Source: Desulfoprunum benzoelyticum (GTDB taxonomy: Bacteria > Desulfobacterota > Desulfobulbia > Desulfobulbales > Desulfocapsaceae). Taken from it: a DNA stretch of 64,000 bases. The position numbers and the translations under genes are program-made. Where the stretch lies: positions 1 to 64,000 of the forward strand of contig NZ_JACHEO010000011.1 of NCBI RefSeq assembly GCF_014201505.1. The letters run 5' to 3'. Shown here piece by piece: positions 20,207-30,574 of the stretch (position 1 is the stretch's first letter; the number at the start of each line of letters is the position of its first letter). The notes below the pieces were generated by a model, which ran no database searches, was not told where the DNA came from, and saw only the letters and a list, made by a program, of their open reading frames with translations.

Positions 20207-20956
20207 ATGCCCAAGGATTCAGCTGTCGATCTCAAGCGCCTGCCCAGGCATGTTGCGATCATCATGGATGGCAATGGCAGGTGGGCGGAAAAGAGACACG
20301 AACCCCGCCTTTTCGGTCATAAGGCCGGGGCAGAGTCGGTCCGTGATATTGTCGAGGCAGCACGGGAACTTGGTATTCAGGTGCTGACCCTCTACGCTTT
20401 TTCGTCCGAAAACTGGAACAGGCCTGTGCAGGAAGTTTCCGGACTGATGACGATTCTTAAGAAATTTCTTGTTTCTGAGCTATCGCGGATGCAGAAAAAC
20501 GGCATACGCCTGACATGCATCGGTGAGATGGAAAAACTCCCACAAGGGGTCAGAGAGACCTTGCTGGACTCCATTGCCAAAACTTTCTCCAACACCGAGA
20601 TGGTACTCAACCTGGCCTTGAGTTATGGGGCCAGGGACGAGATCACCAGGGCAGTCCGCCTGCTGGCTGAGGAATGTGCCGCCGGGCGGGTCAAGCCTTC
20701 CGACATCACCATCGAGCAGGTCAATTCCTGTCTGTATACCGCTGATTTACCCGATCCCGACCTGTTGATACGGACCGGAGGCGAGGCCAGATTGTCGAAT
20801 TTTCTGCTGTGGCAGCTTTCGTATGCCGAGATATATTTCACCGATGTGATGTGGCCCGATTTCCGGAGGGATATCTTCCTGAAGGCGATTGCCGATTTCC
20901 AGAAACGAGAAAGAAGGTATGGGCGCACAGGAGCACAACTCAAAAAGAGTCCCTAA
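20207..20956 (+). CDS. uppS: Isoprenyl (undecaprenyl) diphosphate synthase
   Basis: A 249-aa cis-prenyltransferase that adds isopentenyl units to FPP, giving the lipid carrier for cell-wall and surface glycan synthesis. The catalytic motif VAIIMDGNGRWAEKR (about residues 16-30), the SSENWNRP region and the C-terminal DLLIRTGGEARLSNFLLWQ are all present. Its TAA overlaps the cdsA ATG by one base. Confidence 0.98.
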   Translation: MPKDSAVDLKRLPRHVAIIMDGNGRWAEKRHEPRLFGHKAGAESVRDIVEAARELGIQVLTLYAFSSENWNRPVQEVSGLMTILKKFLVSELSRMQKNGIRLTCIGEMEKLPQGVRETLLDSIAKTFSNTEMVLNLALSYGARDEITRAVRLLAEECAAGRVKPSDITIEQVNSCLYTADLPDPDLLIRTGGEARLSNFLLWQLSYAEIYFTDVMWPDFRRDIFLKAIADFQKRERRYGRTGAQLKKSP

Positions 20957-21756
20957 TGAAACGAGTCGTTCCCGGAATTCTGCTTGCTCTCTGTTGGTTT
21001 TTTCTCCTCTTCAAAGGTTCGATCACCCTGTTTGCGGCCGTTATCGCCGTCGTTGCGATCTGGGCCACCGATGAATATGTGCGGATGGCCGGCGGCCAGC
21101 GATTTTCCACCCTGCAGCGAATCCTCCTTGACATCATCCTTCCCCTGCCTCTTTTTGCGACCATGATGACAGGGGATGCAGGTACGGGGGCCCTCTATGG
21201 ACTGCTTTTTGCGTTCGGTCTTCTGGCGATTTTCACTTTCGCCACCTATGCGGATTTTTCCGACAGTTATGATCTCTTCTGTCGGCTGGCCTTTGGAACG
21301 ATGTATCTCGGGGTGCTGAGCGCCTTTATCCTCGGTCTGCGCCTCCTCCCCGAAGGCGGCGGCTGGCTCCTGGTTGTGACTGCCATCACAGCGGGATCGG
21401 ATACCGGTGCCTATTACATCGGTCGAGCTTACGGCAAGAGCAAGCTCTGTCCAGTCATCAGTCCCAACAAGACCTGGGCGGGAGCTGTCGGCGGATTTGC
21501 CTTTGGTGTACCGGCAGCTGTCCTCTTCGCCGGAATGTTCCTGGTCGATCCTCCGTGGCTCTTCATCACCATCGCGGCCATACTTCTCACCGGAGCCGGG
21601 ATCGCCGGCGACCTCACCGAGTCGATCATCAAACGGGGTACCGGGGTCAAGGATTCCGGCCATTGTCTTGGTGGTCACGGCGGCATCCTCGATCGTATCG
21701 ATTCACTCCTTTTTTGTGGTCCGCTCCTTTACTTTCTGCTGGTTGTTGTCCGATGA
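20956..21756 (+). CDS. cdsA: Phosphatidate cytidylyltransferase
   Basis: Makes CDP-diacylglycerol for phospholipid synthesis in the inner membrane. The start ATG 20956 overlaps the uppS stop and gives a 266-aa protein with several hydrophobic segments. The family signature is clear near the C-terminus: [13 protein letters not shown], then [17 protein letters not shown] and [11 protein letters not shown]. The dxr start overlaps its stop (ATGA). Confidence 0.96.
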   Translation: MKRVVPGILLALCWFFLLFKGSITLFAAVIAVVAIWATDEYVRMAGGQRFSTLQRILLDIILPLPLFATMMTGDAGTGALYGLLFAFGLLAIFTFATYADFSDSYDLFCRLAFGTMYLGVLSAFILGLRLLPEGGGWLLVVTAITAGSDTGAYYIGRAYGKSKLCPVISPNKTWAGAVGGFAFGVPAAVLFAGMFLVDPPWLFITIAAILLTGAGIAGDLTESIIKRGTGVKDSGHCLGGHGGILDRIDSLLFCGPLLYFLLVVVR

Positions 21757-22922
21757 GGCGGCGAATATCCCTGCTGGGATCGACCGGTTCAATCGGTGTC
21801 AATGTCCTCGACATCGTTCGCCGTTTTCCTGATCGATTCAAGATTGTCGGTCTCGCGGCTGGCTGTAATGTCGAGTCCCTCGCTGCACAGATCCTTGAGT
21901 TTTCTCCTGAATCCATCTCCATCTGCGATGAGCGGCACGCAAAACTTCTCCAAGACAGACTGCCCTCCGTCTGGCATAACCGGATTTTCTGGGGCGACGA
22001 GGGCAACCAGATAGTTGCCGCCCATGAAACGGCTGACATGACTGTCTCGGCGATTGTCGGTGCGGCCGGACTGAAACCGACCCTGGCGGCGATCATGGCC
22101 GGTAAGGATGTCGGTCTGGCCAACAAGGAGACCCTGGTCATGGCCGGCAGGATCGTCATGGACGCGGTTGCGGCGCAGGGAGTGCGGATGCTGCCGGTGG
22201 ATTCCGAACACAGCGCCATATTTCAGGCCCTTCAGGCTGGGCGGCGAGAGGATGTGAAAAAAATCATTCTGACCGCATCCGGCGGACCATTCCGAGGGAA
22301 AACGCCTGAGCAATTGCAGCGGGTAACTATGGAGGACGCCCTCAATCACCCGAAATGGAAAATGGGGCGGAAGATATCGATTGATTCGGCGACATTGATG
22401 AACAAGGGGCTTGAGGTCATCGAGGCGAAATGGCTGTTCGGAACACCGGTCGACGACATCGAGGTCCTGGTCCATCCCCAGTCGATCGTCCATTCCCTGG
22501 TGGAGTTCCAGGATGGATCCGTGATCGCCCAACTCGGCATTCCCGATATGCGCATCCCGATAACTTACGCCCTGTCTTACCCTGAACGCCTGGCTTTGCC
22601 CCTACCTTCGTTGAATTTAGCCGAATGCGCCAGATTGGACTTTTACCAGCCTGACCGCCGTTCCTTCCCGGCCCTGGATCTGGCCTTCGACGCCCTCCGC
22701 TCCGGAGGAGTCCAGCCTGCGGTCCTCAATGCCGCAAATGAGATTGCTGTCGAGGCATTTCTGCAGGACCGCATTGATTTTACCTCCATCGTCGATATAG
22801 TATCCTCCACTATGGACCGGATGCAGGGTGGCAGTGAAGAAAATCTCGAAGATATCCTTGAGGCCGATGTTGAGGCACGCCGCCGGGCATCAGTCCTCTC
22901 CGGTCTGGCCGTACGCCGCTGA
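21753..22922 (+). CDS. dxr: 1-deoxy-D-xylulose 5-phosphate reductoisomerase
   Basis: First committed step of the MEP isoprenoid pathway, turning DXP into MEP with NADPH. The 389-aa protein begins [14 protein letters not shown] (nucleotide-binding loop). Substrate and metal residues appear in [11 protein letters not shown] and [16 protein letters not shown] 21753 overlaps the cdsA stop by 4 bp. ispG, also in this pathway, lies two genes downstream. Confidence 0.97.
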   Translation: MRRRISLLGSTGSIGVNVLDIVRRFPDRFKIVGLAAGCNVESLAAQILEFSPESISICDERHAKLLQDRLPSVWHNRIFWGDEGNQIVAAHETADMTVSAIVGAAGLKPTLAAIMAGKDVGLANKETLVMAGRIVMDAVAAQGVRMLPVDSEHSAIFQALQAGRREDVKKIILTASGGPFRGKTPEQLQRVTMEDALNHPKWKMGRKISIDSATLMNKGLEVIEAKWLFGTPVDDIEVLVHPQSIVHSLVEFQDGSVIAQLGIPDMRIPITYALSYPERLALPLPSLNLAECARLDFYQPDRRSFPALDLAFDALRSGGVQPAVLNAANEIAVEAFLQDRIDFTSIVDIVSSTMDRMQGGSEENLEDILEADVEARRRASVLSGLAVRR

Positions 22923-22982
22923 CCTTCCTCTTTCCCTGTTACTGCAGCCATGAAATAATCCCTCTGCAGGGGCCGAATATTT

Positions 22983-24056
22983 ATGAATACAATAGCTTCT
23001 TTTATCCTGGTTCTGGGTGTCCTCATCTTCGTTCATGAACTGGGCCACTTTATCTTTGCCAAGCTCTTTGGGGTGCGGGTCCTCAAATTCTCCCTCGGGT
23101 TCGGTCCCAGACTTGTCGGCAAGGTGGTCGGCGAAACGGAGTATGTCATTTCGGCCTTTCCTCTCGGCGGCTTTGTCAAGATGTTCGGCGAAAACCCTGA
23201 TGAGCAGGAGATCAGTGAGGCTGACCGGAGGGTTTCCTTCTCGCACAAGTCGGTGGCGGCGAGATTCTGCATCGTTCTCGCCGGGCCGCTGTTCAACCTG
23301 TTGTTTGCCGTTGTGCTGTTCTTCGGTCTGTTCATTGCCATTGGTGTTCCGCAGCCGGTCGACACCACCCTGGTCGGGAAAGTCAACGAAGAATCGCCGG
23401 CCTATACCGCCGGTCTCAAGACCGGTGACGAAATCCTCAGTATCGACGGCAGATCGACCGTTCATTGGGAAGACGTTCTCGAAGGTGTCAAACGAAGCGA
23501 GGGGCGGCAGCTGACGATGGTCATCCGGCGGGGCCAGGAGGAGATCACGCTGTCGGTCGTGCCGCAGCGTGACAGCGTCAAGAACGTCTTCGGCGAGGAG
23601 GTCGAGCAGCGGTACATGATCGGCATCGTCAAGGATGACAAGGTCGAGTACCAACGGGTCGGTCCGGTCCAGGCCTTTATCGATGCCTGCCGCCAGACCT
23701 GGATGTATGTTTGGCTGACGGCCATGGGGTTCGTCAAGATCCTGCAACGGGTGGTGCCGGCGTCGGAACTCGGCGGGCCGATCCTTATCGCCCAGATCGC
23801 CGGCGAGCAGATGAAGGCCGGATGGATAAATCTGGTCTATTTCATGGGACTGCTCAGCGTCAATCTCGGCATCCTCAATCTCCTGCCGATCCCTGTGCTC
23901 GATGGCGGCCACCTGGTCTTCCTCTCCATCGAGGGGGTTCTGCGCCGGCCGGTGCATGAGCGGGCCCAGATCATCGCCCAGCAGGTCGGCATCGCCCTCC
24001 TCGGCGCCCTGATGATCTTTGTCTTCTACAACGATATCATCAGGATCCTGCAGTGA
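22983..24056 (+). CDS. rseP: Site-2 intramembrane protease RseP
   Basis: A 357-aa zinc metalloprotease that cuts membrane-anchored anti-sigma factors in the envelope stress response. The zinc motif HELGH is at residues 18-22 in the first membrane helix and the partner LDGGH is at 306-310. One PDZ domain spans about residues 125-195 (two are found in E. coli). It overlaps the start of tsaB by 4 bp. Confidence 0.96.
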   Translation: MNTIASFILVLGVLIFVHELGHFIFAKLFGVRVLKFSLGFGPRLVGKVVGETEYVISAFPLGGFVKMFGENPDEQEISEADRRVSFSHKSVAARFCIVLAGPLFNLLFAVVLFFGLFIAIGVPQPVDTTLVGKVNEESPAYTAGLKTGDEILSIDGRSTVHWEDVLEGVKRSEGRQLTMVIRRGQEEITLSVVPQRDSVKNVFGEEVEQRYMIGIVKDDKVEYQRVGPVQAFIDACRQTWMYVWLTAMGFVKILQRVVPASELGGPILIAQIAGEQMKAGWINLVYFMGLLSVNLGILNLLPIPVLDGGHLVFLSIEGVLRRPVHERAQIIAQQVGIALLGALMIFVFYNDIIRILQ

Positions 24057-24808
24057 GCCAATCGGGTTACCCTCTGATACTGGCCATCGAGACGGCCACG
24101 CCGTGCTGCTCGGTGGCGATCACCGAAGGCGGTCAGCAAGGCGGCCGGGTCCTCGCCGCCTTGACCCTGTGCGGCACCGTGACCCACTCGCAGCGGCTTC
24201 TGACCAGGATCGGGCAACTGCTCGAGGAGACGGCCGTGACCTGGTCGATGCTCGACGGGGTTGCGGTCAGTATCGGCCCGGGCAGTTTCACCGGGCTGCG
24301 GATCGGCATGGCGACGGCAAAGGGGCTGGCCTTCGCCGGCAACCGGCCGCTCCTTGGTGTCTCGACCCTTACCAGCCTGGCCTCGTCCTGCAGCTCCGCC
24401 AAGAAGATCTGTGCGGCTCTCGATGCCCGCAAAAAGCAGGTGTATGCCGCCTTTTTTCGCCGCTCGCCCTCCGGGAGGCTGGAGCAGAACACGGCAACGG
24501 TCGTGGTCGCCCCCGAACAGCTGGCCGCAGGCATCGGCGAGCCGGTCTACATGGTCGGCGATGCCGTCGCCGTCTATGGAGAATATTGGCGCGAGGTCCT
24601 CGGGGATCGCTACGAAGCGGCTCCCGCTCAGCTGCATCTGCCATCGGCGGCGTCCCTCGGCCTGATTGCCGCCGAACAGCTGCAGCGCGGCGAACTGCTT
24701 CATCCCGGATCGGCCGTCCCCCTGTATGTCCGGGCCTCGGAGGCGGAGCTTAACCTGGCGGCGACGGGAACCGGTCGTCTGCCGCAGCGTGCAACGATAC
24801 AGCCATGA
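24053..24808 (+). CDS. tsaB: tRNA N6-threonylcarbamoyladenosine factor TsaB
   Basis: TsaB works with TsaD and TsaE to build the t6A37 modification on ANN-decoding tRNAs. The 251-aa protein has the ASKHA start LAIETATPCCSVAI and the family core SIGPGSFTGLRIGMATAKGL (about residues 73-92). The start is GTG 24053 overlapping the rseP stop. Its last bases overlap the ispG start. Confidence 0.95.
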   Translation: MSQSGYPLILAIETATPCCSVAITEGGQQGGRVLAALTLCGTVTHSQRLLTRIGQLLEETAVTWSMLDGVAVSIGPGSFTGLRIGMATAKGLAFAGNRPLLGVSTLTSLASSCSSAKKICAALDARKKQVYAAFFRRSPSGRLEQNTATVVVAPEQLAAGIGEPVYMVGDAVAVYGEYWREVLGDRYEAAPAQLHLPSAASLGLIAAEQLQRGELLHPGSAVPLYVRASEAELNLAATGTGRLPQRATIQP

Positions 24809-25887
24809 TCAGACGACGGCAGACGCGAGAGATCGCCATCGGCGCGGTCAAAATCGGCAATGGTCACCCGGTGTCGGTCCAGTCGATGACCAATACCTAT
24901 ACGACCGATGTCGAGGCCACGGTGGCCCAGATTCACCGCCTTCAGGCCGCCGGCTGCGACCTGATCCGGGTGGCGGTGCCGGATATGGCGGCGGCGGCGG
25001 CGCTGCGCCCGATCCGTGATGCCATCGCCATTCCGCTTATCGCCGACATCCATTTCGATTCCCGCCTGGCCGTGGCGGCGATGGAGCACGGCGCCCAGGG
25101 CATCCGCATCAACCCCGGCAACCTCGGCGGCAGCGATAAGCTCGCCCGGGTCGTGGCGGCGGCGAAACAGCATCATGTGCCGATCCGGGTCGGGGTCAAC
25201 AGCGGGTCGATTGAAAAGGATCTGCTCAAGGCCCACGGCTATCCGACGGCGGACAACCCGAAGGCCCTGATCGCCAGCGCCCTCCGCAATGTCCGGCTGA
25301 TCGAGGACCTCGGCTATGACGCGCTGAAGATCTCCATCAAGTCCTCCGATGTGTTGACGACGATCAACGGCTATCAGCAGCTGTCGCAGGAGACCGATTA
25401 TCCGCTGCATCTCGGGGTGACCGAGGCCGGCGGCCTGATCGCCGGCACCGTCAAATCGAGTGTCGCCCTCGGCATCCTGCTCAGCCAGGGGATTGGCGAC
25501 ACCTTCCGGGTGTCGCTGACCCGCGACCCGGTCGAGGAGGTCCGGGTCGGCTTTGAACTGCTGCGGTCGCTGAAGATCCGGGAGCGTGGGCCGGAGCTGA
25601 TCTCCTGCCCGACCTGCGGCCGGACCCGGATCGATCTTTTCGGTCTGGCGGAACAGGTCGAGCAGTATGTCCAGACGATGACCGTCCCGCTCAAGGTGGC
25701 GGTGATGGGATGCGTGGTCAACGGCCCGGGGGAGGCGCGCGAGGCCGACATCGGCGTCGCCGGCGGCCACGGTGTCGGCATTATCTTCAAAAAGGGTGAG
25801 ATATTCAGGAAGGTTGCCGAACACGATCTGCTTCAGGTCTTCCTTGCCGAACTGAAAAAGATGGAAGATGAAGGGCAAAAAACCTGA
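24805..25887 (+). CDS. ispG: 4-hydroxy-3-methylbut-2-enyl diphosphate synthase
   Basis: The iron-sulfur enzyme that makes HMBPP from MEcPP in the MEP pathway. The 360-aa protein is the two-domain type: the TIM barrel starts with IGNGHPVSVQSMTNT and the cluster domain has CPTCGRT (about residues 268-274) and GCVVNGPGEA (about 303-312), giving three cysteine ligands. It overlaps tsaB by 4 bp. Confidence 0.98.
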   Translation: MIRRRQTREIAIGAVKIGNGHPVSVQSMTNTYTTDVEATVAQIHRLQAAGCDLIRVAVPDMAAAAALRPIRDAIAIPLIADIHFDSRLAVAAMEHGAQGIRINPGNLGGSDKLARVVAAAKQHHVPIRVGVNSGSIEKDLLKAHGYPTADNPKALIASALRNVRLIEDLGYDALKISIKSSDVLTTINGYQQLSQETDYPLHLGVTEAGGLIAGTVKSSVALGILLSQGIGDTFRVSLTRDPVEEVRVGFELLRSLKIRERGPELISCPTCGRTRIDLFGLAEQVEQYVQTMTVPLKVAVMGCVVNGPGEAREADIGVAGGHGVGIIFKKGEIFRKVAEHDLLQVFLAELKKMEDEGQKT

Positions 25888-25977
25888 AAATCTGGTACAT
25901 TCCTTTCGTCTTTGATGCGTTGCCGGGCGGTCGGCAGCGGCCGAGTAATAGAACTTTCAACCACTATCCGATTGCAT

Positions 25978-27690
25978 ATGCGCTATTCACAGCTGTTTTT
26001 GCCGACATTGAAGGAAACTCCGGCCGAGGCCGAAGTCGTCAGCCATCGCCTGATGCTGCGGGCAGGATTCATCCGCAAGCTCAGCGCCGGAGTCTATACC
26101 TATCTGCCCTATGGACTTGCGGCATTGCGCCGCGTCGAGCAGATCGTCCGCGAGGAGATGAACCGCGCCGGGGCCCAGGAACTGCTGATGCCGATGGTAC
26201 AGCCGGCGGACCTGTGGAAGGAGACCGGCCGTTACGACAAATATGGTCCGGAACTGCTGCGGTTTGTCGATCGGCACGAGCGGGAATCCTGCCTGGGGCC
26301 GACCCATGAGGAGGTTATCACCGATATCGTCCGGCGGGAACTCCATTCTTATCGTGACCTGCCGGTCAACTTCTATCAGATTCAGAGCAAGTTCAGGGAC
26401 GAGATCCGGCCACGGTTCGGTTTGATGCGAGGCCGGGAGTTCGTGATGAAGGACGCCTATTCCTTCGATGTCAGCGACGAGCAGGCCGAGGCCAGCTATA
26501 TGAAGATGTTCGAGGCCTACCGGCGGATCTTCACCCGCTGCGGACTCAACTTCCGCGCCGTACAGGCCGATTCGGGGGCGATAGGCGGTAATTTTTCGCA
26601 TGAATTCATGGTATTGGCTAAGACAGGCGAGGATACGATCGTTGTCTGCACGGCCTGTGAATACGCCGCCAATATGGAAAAGGCCGAGGTCCGGATGCCG
26701 GCCACGATCGAGGTGGAACCCATGCTCGATACCGAAAAGGTCGAGACCCCGGGCAAGCGCAAGGTCGAATCGGTCTGCGAGTCTCTCGGTATCCCGCCGT
26801 CGCGGCTGATCAAGACGATGATCTACCTCGCCGACGGCCTGCCGGTGGCGGTGCTGGTCCGGGGCGATAGGGAGGTCGAGGAGGTCAAGCTGAAGAACCT
26901 GCTCCAGGTCGCCGATGTCGAACTGGCCGACGACAAGCAGGCCTTCGACGCCACCGGCGTGCCGACCGGCTATATCGGTCCGGTCGGTCTCGGCCTCCGG
27001 GTCGTGGCCGACCAGGAAGTAGCTCTGATGCGCAATGCCGTCACCGGCGCCAACCAGAAGAACTATCACCTCAAAAACGTCAATCCCGGCCGCGATTTCC
27101 AGGCCGAGGCCTTCACCGATCTGCGCCAGATCACCACCGACGACCCCTGCCCGGTCTGCGGCGGGTGTCTGGAACTGACCGAGGGCATCGAAGTTGGCCA
27201 TATTTTCAAATTGGGGACTTCCTATTCGGAAAAGATGCAGGCGATGTTCCAGGACAGTGACGGCAGCGAGAAGCCGTTTGTCATGGGATGCTACGGCATC
27301 GGCGTCAGTCGGGTTGTCGCCGCTGCGATCGAACAGAACCATGACGACAACGGCATCATCTTTCCCGTGCCGCTGGCACCGTTCAAGGCGATCATCCTCG
27401 ATCTCGATCCCCGGGACGAAAGAATTGACGGCGCTGCTCAGGATCTGTACAGGGGACTGACTGCAAAAGGGATCGAGGTGCTGCTCGACGACCGGGATGA
27501 GCGACCCGGCGCCAAGTTCAAGGATGCCGATCTCCTCGGCATCCCTTACCGGATCACGGTCGGCAAGAAATATCTGCAGGACGGGTTCGTCGAGCTGCGC
27601 GAGCGGAAGGGCGGAGAGGTCGAAGAACTGTCTCCGGAGCAACTGCTGACGGTGCTGCCGCCCAGGATTGCCGAAGCGATCAACCGATAA
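25978..27690 (+). CDS. proS: Prolyl-tRNA synthetase, bacterial type with editing domain
   Basis: A 570-aa class II synthetase. Motif 2 includes the region [18 protein letters not shown] and motif 3 has [16 protein letters not shown]. An insertion at about residues 225-400 is the editing (YbaK-like) domain that clears Ala-tRNA(Pro), marked by [12 protein letters not shown] and [15 protein letters not shown] 25978 starts the typical [13 protein letters not shown]; earlier in-frame starts would add a spurious leader. Confidence 0.97.
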   Translation: MRYSQLFLPTLKETPAEAEVVSHRLMLRAGFIRKLSAGVYTYLPYGLAALRRVEQIVREEMNRAGAQELLMPMVQPADLWKETGRYDKYGPELLRFVDRHERESCLGPTHEEVITDIVRRELHSYRDLPVNFYQIQSKFRDEIRPRFGLMRGREFVMKDAYSFDVSDEQAEASYMKMFEAYRRIFTRCGLNFRAVQADSGAIGGNFSHEFMVLAKTGEDTIVVCTACEYAANMEKAEVRMPATIEVEPMLDTEKVETPGKRKVESVCESLGIPPSRLIKTMIYLADGLPVAVLVRGDREVEEVKLKNLLQVADVELADDKQAFDATGVPTGYIGPVGLGLRVVADQEVALMRNAVTGANQKNYHLKNVNPGRDFQAEAFTDLRQITTDDPCPVCGGCLELTEGIEVGHIFKLGTSYSEKMQAMFQDSDGSEKPFVMGCYGIGVSRVVAAAIEQNHDDNGIIFPVPLAPFKAIILDLDPRDERIDGAAQDLYRGLTAKGIEVLLDDRDERPGAKFKDADLLGIPYRITVGKKYLQDGFVELRERKGGEVEELSPEQLLTVLPPRIAEAINR

Positions 27691-27698
27691 CCTCGAAA

Positions 27699-29891
27699 AT
27701 GGCCGTTTGCATGCCAGAGGCAACGTTCAATCCCCAGGGTCTAAAGATCCTGGCCGCCAACTATCTGCAGGATGTCGATCTGTCATTGATCGATAAGGCT
27801 TGGGATGTCGTGGTCAAGGTCCATGACGGCCAGAATCATTTTTCTGGCGAGCCGTACCTGATGCACGCCCTCAACGTCGCGTCGATGCTGGCTTCCATGC
27901 ACCTCGATCTCGATACGATCCTGGCCGGACTGCTGCACGGGGTGTTGAAGGAAGGGGTGATTGTCGAGGAACTGGAGGAAAAATTCGGTCACGATGTCGC
28001 CGCCATCGTCAACGGCTCGACCCGCATCACCGAGGTCCAGTACGACAGCAAGCTGGCGAGCCAGGCCGAGAACGTCCGCAAGCTGCTCCTCGCCATTGCC
28101 GCTGACATCCGGGTCCTCCTGGTGAAGCTGGTCGATCGCCTGCAGGATATGTTCCTGCTCGATTCCGTCGATCGGGAAACCCAGATGGATAAGGCCCGGG
28201 AGACGATGGACCTGTATGCGCCCCTGGCCAGTCGTATCGGCATCGACTGGATGAAAAGGGAATTGGAGGACCTCTCCTTCAAGTACCTGCATCCGCAGGA
28301 GTATGCCGACCTTGCCGGGAGACTCGAGAACTCCCTGGACGAGCGGCAGCGGTATGTCGACGAGGTCATCGGCATCCTCCACGACAAGCTGGCTGAGAGC
28401 GATATCACGGCGGTCAGAATCATCGGCCGGCCGAAGCACCTCTATTCGATCTACAAGAAGCTGGTGGTCCAGAACATACCCCTGGAAAGAGTCTACGACA
28501 AGGTGGCCTTCCGCATCATCGTCGAAACGGTCAGCCAGTGCTATGAGGCCCTGGGGGTCATTCATGCCAACTGGGCGCCGGTTCCGGGGAGGATCAAGGA
28601 TTTCATCTCCTCGCCCAAGGCCAACAACTACCAGTCGATGCACACTACGGTTGTCGGGCCGAGCGGCCATTTCATCGAGATCCAGATCCGTACCGAAGAG
28701 ATGGATCGGGTGGCCCAGGAAGGGGTTGCCGCCCATTGGGCCTACAAGGAAGGGCAGAAGGTCAGCACCAGCGATGCCCGGCTCTTCCGCGAATTGAAGA
28801 AGCTGGTCAAGTCGCTGCACGAGGTCGAAGATCCGCGCGAATTCCTCGACAGCGTCAGGGGCGAACTGTACGAGCCGGATATCTTCGCCCTCACCCCCGG
28901 CGGCCAGGTCAAGGAACTGTCGATCGGCAGCTGCCCCATCGATTTCGCCTACGCCGTCCACACCGAGGTCGGCGATCACTGCGTCGGCGCCAAGGTCAAT
29001 GGCCGTCTGGTCCCACTCAAGCATCATCTGCAGACCGGAGATATCGTCGAGATCATCACTTCGCCGAACCAGCGGCCGCGTCGCGGCTGGCTCGACCTCG
29101 TCAAGACCAGCCGGGCCAGATCGCGGATCCGCAACTGGCTGCGGAAGGAGGAGAAGGAAAAGGCTCTCAAACTCGGTCGCGAAATCTGCGAGCGGGAGTT
29201 GCGGAACAACAACACGACCTTCCGCAAGATCGTCAAGAGCGGTCATATCCGGCTTCTTTTGAAGACACTGCACTGCAATACGCTTGATGATATGCTGATC
29301 AAGGTCGGCAGCGGTGCAATTACCCTGGGGACCCTGGTGAAGGCTCTGCAGCCGCCGGAACTCCAGCAGGAGAAAGAAAAGACGGCGGCCGAACTGCCGC
29401 CGGCGGCGCTGGCGGCCCAGATGGTCAGCCAGCAGCCATCGGACAAGGGGCCGGGGAAACCGGGGATCAGCATCGACGGCATCGACGGCATGCTGGTCAA
29501 GATCAGCCAGTGCTGCAGCCCGGTGCCGGGAGATCCGATCGTCGGCTTTATCACCACCGGACGGGGTGTCTCGGTCCATAAGGCCGATTGCGGCAATCTC
29601 CTGAGCACCGATCCGCTGCGCTGGATCAAGGTTTCCTGGGACGGCATCGAGGATAAGCATTACAAGGTCGGTATTCACGTCAGCGCCGAGAATACCCGCG
29701 GGATCTTCGCTGCAGTCAGCTCGGCGATCAGCGCCGACAATGCCAATATCCTCGAGGTGGCGGCCCATGTGACTCCGGCCGATATTGCCGATCTTACCAT
29801 CACCATCGAGGTCGCCAACCTCGATCACCTCCACTCCTTGATGCAGCATCTGCGGCAGATGGAGCATGTGATTACCGTGCGGAGGCTCTAG
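27699..29891 (+). CDS. RelA/SpoT-type (p)ppGpp synthetase with degenerate hydrolase domain
   Basis: A 730-aa long RSH protein: HD domain (about 45-200), synthetase (about 235-345), TGS (about 395-455), helical region and C-terminal ACT (about 655-730). The synthetase is intact, with RPKHLYSIYKKL, NNYQSMHT and RIKD at 298-301 (the RXKD charge type). The hydrolase site is not: the usual HDxxED is H80-G-V-L-K-E, and LADRLHNM reads LVDRLQDM at 144-151, so metal ligands and catalytic acids are lost. I infer a synthetase that cannot degrade ppGpp by this domain, so a separate hydrolase should exist elsewhere. It starts 8 bp after proS. Confidence 0.92.
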   Translation: MAVCMPEATFNPQGLKILAANYLQDVDLSLIDKAWDVVVKVHDGQNHFSGEPYLMHALNVASMLASMHLDLDTILAGLLHGVLKEGVIVEELEEKFGHDVAAIVNGSTRITEVQYDSKLASQAENVRKLLLAIAADIRVLLVKLVDRLQDMFLLDSVDRETQMDKARETMDLYAPLASRIGIDWMKRELEDLSFKYLHPQEYADLAGRLENSLDERQRYVDEVIGILHDKLAESDITAVRIIGRPKHLYSIYKKLVVQNIPLERVYDKVAFRIIVETVSQCYEALGVIHANWAPVPGRIKDFISSPKANNYQSMHTTVVGPSGHFIEIQIRTEEMDRVAQEGVAAHWAYKEGQKVSTSDARLFRELKKLVKSLHEVEDPREFLDSVRGELYEPDIFALTPGGQVKELSIGSCPIDFAYAVHTEVGDHCVGAKVNGRLVPLKHHLQTGDIVEIITSPNQRPRRGWLDLVKTSRARSRIRNWLRKEEKEKALKLGREICERELRNNNTTFRKIVKSGHIRLLLKTLHCNTLDDMLIKVGSGAITLGTLVKALQPPELQQEKEKTAAELPPAALAAQMVSQQPSDKGPGKPGISIDGIDGMLVKISQCCSPVPGDPIVGFITTGRGVSVHKADCGNLLSTDPLRWIKVSWDGIEDKHYKVGIHVSAENTRGIFAAVSSAISADNANILEVAAHVTPADIADLTITIEVANLDHLHSLMQHLRQMEHVITVRRL

Positions 29892-29898
29892 GCGGCAG

Positions 29899-30342
29899 GT
29901 GACGGTCTGTCAAGTCTGCGGCAACGAGATTGGGCGAGGCAGCCTGTCCTGCAGATTCTGCGGCAGCAGACAGGAAGGGGAATCTCAACCGGGCAGGAAA
30001 CCGTTTATGAAAAAGGCGGTCAACCTGAAGCGCGGTCGCCCTACTGTCGAAATCGCCCTTGGTCGATTGGCGGTGGAGATCGAAAATGCCAGGAGTGAGG
30101 GCGTCAGTGTGCTGATCCTGGTCCATGGATACGGGTCGAGCGGCAAAGGAGGGATCATCCGTGAGGAATGCCGGAAGCTCCTGGAGCATTTGCGCCGGCA
30201 CAAAGAGATCAATGATTTTGTCCCCGGCGATGGCGGCGGCAAATCGGGACCGGTCAAGGCACTGTTCCGCCGCTACCCCATCCTTCGCCATGATCGCGAG
30301 CTTGCTGCCCCCAATCCCGGTATCACTACGGTGGTCCTGTAG
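29899..30342 (+). CDS. Zinc-ribbon plus Smr-like domain protein
   Basis: A 147-aa protein starting at GTG 29899. Residues 4-22 form a zinc ribbon (CQVCGNE...CRFCGSR). The rest resembles an Smr domain: a VEIALGRLAVEIENARSEG helix region, then VLILVHGYGSSGKGGIIREE, where the HGxG loop is the Smr hallmark. Smr domains bind or cut nucleic acids in MutS2 and in small stand-alone proteins. It lies 7 bp after the RelA/SpoT-like gene, so it is probably in the same operon. Confidence 0.6.
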   Translation: MTVCQVCGNEIGRGSLSCRFCGSRQEGESQPGRKPFMKKAVNLKRGRPTVEIALGRLAVEIENARSEGVSVLILVHGYGSSGKGGIIREECRKLLEHLRRHKEINDFVPGDGGGKSGPVKALFRRYPILRHDRELAAPNPGITTVVL

Positions 30343-30410
30343 CCGCGCCGCAACCGCCTTGCCTTTCTCAGTAACATGTGGCTGTAGAGAGAATAATGCA
30401 GGCGGAAACA

Positions 30411-30441
30411 TTGACAGATGTATTTTTACTGTAGATACAGT
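30411..30441 (+). promoter_or_regulatory. Candidate sigma70 promoter with inverted repeat, upstream of the FKBP gene
   Basis: TTGACA at 30411-30416 is followed at near-normal spacing by GATACA/TACAGT. The -10 area lies in the inverted repeat ACTGTA-GA-TACAGT (30428-30441), which could be an operator. The gene start is about 130 bp downstream. Confidence 0.5.
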
Positions 30442-30574
30442 ATAGGGAAGAATTCGTTTCTGGATGATGGTTTTTCCGGTTATTTTGCCGGGGAACCGTC
30501 GTCGAATGGCAGCAAAAAAGAGAGGCGCCGGACGCGACGCCTGCATATCTGTCCAAGGACAAAAGGAGTAAGGA

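Noticed and set aside
21647..29867. Long minus-strand frames opposite dxr, rseP, tsaB, ispG, proS and the RelA/SpoT gene
   Set aside because: They mirror GC-rich + strand genes, have low-complexity composition and no family motifs; the + strand genes are certain.
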